From Nitrospira sp. UBA6909 (GTDB lineage Bacteria > Nitrospirota > Nitrospiria > Nitrospirales > Nitrospiraceae): a stretch of 6,024 nucleotides of DNA. Of this stretch, positions 4,978-6,024 are shown in pieces (positions within the stretch are counted from its first letter, which is position 1; every line of letters begins with the position of its first letter). A program made the position numbers and the translations under genes. The DNA is taken from assembly GCA_002451055.1 (NCBI GenBank), contig DKBD01000039.1, positions 3,694 through 9,717 on the forward strand. The letters run 5' to 3'. The notes beneath the pieces were generated by a model that saw nothing but the letters and a program-made list of their open reading frames with translations, did not search any database and had not been told where the DNA came from.

Positions 4978-6024
4978 GTGACGCGTGAAGTGATCGTCTT
5001 GGACGAAAAACAGGGCGATACGGTTCGAGCCCAACAAGAGAGGTGTCATACGACTTCGGCTGCTTCAAAATCTGAACTCCTCCGCGATCTCCTCAAACAG
5101 GTGTCGCGGCTGTTCTATACGACGTTGGTTGTTGTTCCGGCGGATGTGCGCGACCAAGTCAGCCTGGCCTACCTGTTTGCCCGCGCTGCCGATACGATCG
5201 CCGATACGGATGTGATCGATCGGCCTGGCCGTCTCGATTTCCTCAACCGGCTCAAGGCGCAATTCGTCGGCGATGAGATTGCCTGGGAACAGGTGCAGGA
5301 CATCCAACGAGCGGTCGGGCCGATCCAGCAAGATTCAGCCGAGCGGGTGCTGCTCGAACGACTGGATAAGTGTTTCCGGCTGTTCCTCGACTTCTCGCCG
5401 GACGATCAGCGGCTGGTTCAGCGGCTCATGACGACGCTCACACAGGGGATGGAAATGGACTTGCGCGTATTCCCTGGGCAGTCCGCCGAGGAACTGACGG
5501 CCTTGAAGACGGTTGATGATCTGGACCGGTATACGTATTTCGTCGCAGGATGTGTGGGAGAGTTCTGGACGGACCTGATGTGTGCCCATCGGAAGGCGCT
5601 CGCATCTTGGAACGTCAGGGATATGTCTCAAGTCGGTGTGCGATTCGGAAAGGGTCTTCAATTGACCAACATTGTCAAAGATGTTGCGCATGACCTCCAG
5701 AAGGGGAGGTGTTATGTTCCTGAACCGATGTTGGCGGAGGTGGGGCTCACACCGCGCGATCTCCTCGATCAGACCAACCTTCCGCGCTTCAGACCGGTGG
5801 TGGCCAAACTCGTTCGCATGGCGGTCGACCATCTCGACCAGGGGTGGCTGTACACGATGGCGATTCCCCGCTCCGAAACGCGGCTGCGCCTGTCTTGCAT
5901 GTGGCCGATTCTCTCCGCGGGCGAGTCGCTCAAGCTGACCCTCAATTCGCCCGATCTCCTGAACCCTGCCGTGAAAGTGAAAATTCCTCGAAGCAAGGTC
6001 TATCAAATCCTGGGCATGACGACC
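4978..6024 (+). CDS. Squalene/phytoene synthase family protein, squalene-synthase-like, 3' end missing
   Basis: A head-to-head prenyl synthase that condenses two prenyl diphosphates, most likely two farnesyl diphosphates to squalene, the precursor of hopanoids or sterols. All 349 visible codons are open and the frame continues past the right edge. Motifs: SRLF (43-46, normally SRSF), the first Asp-rich motif DTIAD (72-76) in FARAADTIAD, YTYFVAGCVGEFWT (185-198), the second Asp motif in QLTNIVKDVAHD (228-239, with D235 and D239) and KGRCYVP (242-248). The length and the AGxVGxxWT style resemble the long squalene synthases rather than the roughly 280-residue HpnC/HpnD proteins. About 30 polar residues precede the domain. 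The GTG at 4978 was chosen; a GAGG lies 10 bases upstream. An in-frame TTG at 4972, overlapping the cupredoxin stop, is possible. The product could be phytoene or dehydrosqualene instead. Confidence 0.9.
   Translation, partial: MTREVIVLDEKQGDTVRAQQERCHTTSAASKSELLRDLLKQVSRLFYTTLVVVPADVRDQVSLAYLFARAADTIADTDVIDRPGRLDFLNRLKAQFVGDEIAWEQVQDIQRAVGPIQQDSAERVLLERLDKCFRLFLDFSPDDQRLVQRLMTTLTQGMEMDLRVFPGQSAEELTALKTVDDLDRYTYFVAGCVGEFWTDLMCAHRKALASWNVRDMSQVGVRFGKGLQLTNIVKDVAHDLQKGRCYVPEPMLAEVGLTPRDLLDQTNLPRFRPVVAKLVRMAVDHLDQGWLYTMAIPRSETRLRLSCMWPILSAGESLKLTLNSPDLLNPAVKVKIPRSKVYQILGMTT

Noticed and set aside
5335..6006. Open frame of 223 codons on the minus strand, with a second at 5065-5331
   Set aside because: They lie wholly antisense to the squalene-synthase frame, which shows family motifs throughout. 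Their His/Arg/Glu-rich composition is the usual mirror of GC-rich coding sequence.

Overview
The window is an ordinary-looking stretch of a moderately GC-rich bacterial chromosome. It carries nine protein genes on both strands. No RNA gene, insertion sequence, CRISPR array or long repeat was seen. The gene set (HtpX-type membrane protease, YqeY protein, two-component receivers, a secreted cupredoxin next to a squalene/phytoene synthase, several small exported proteins) suggests a Gram-negative bacterium. I lean towards Nitrospira (Nitrospirota) from gene content and protein style, but this is inference at roughly even confidence.

Left part (1-1828, all minus strand): YqeY comes first in the direction of transcription. 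Two tandem response regulators follow. Their receiver domains are about 60% identical, but their output parts differ. The first ends in a small Cys-x2-Cys ... Cys-x2-Cys module. The second carries a GGDEF diguanylate cyclase domain cut by the window edge. A good sigma70-like promoter lies upstream of yqeY.

Middle (2080-3445, plus strand): three genes I cannot assign to a known family lie in a row. They encode a small lipoprotein, a cysteine-free exported protein and a 95-residue charged cytoplasmic protein. No terminators are visible between them, so they may form one unit. The last gene meets htpX tail to tail, with the two stop codons overlapping.

Right part: htpX (minus strand) has a perfect TATAAT -10 box. 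Its short leader contains two mutually exclusive hairpins next to a strong Shine-Dalgarno. Divergent from htpX is a tight pair: a secreted cupredoxin with an unusual C-x9-H-x4-M copper loop, then a long squalene-synthase-like enzyme starting 2 bases after the cupredoxin stop. The synthase runs off the right edge and has no stop codon in the window.

In four genes (yqeY, the 95-residue protein, htpX, the cupredoxin) the longest possible reading frame begins at a start codon that is badly placed for the ribosome. A second in-frame ATG just downstream has the correct Shine-Dalgarno spacing, and I placed the starts there. No clearly new multi-gene system is evident. The best leads are the Cys-rich receiver output module, the cupredoxin/terpenoid-synthase coupling, the htpX leader and the three-gene cluster of unknowns.
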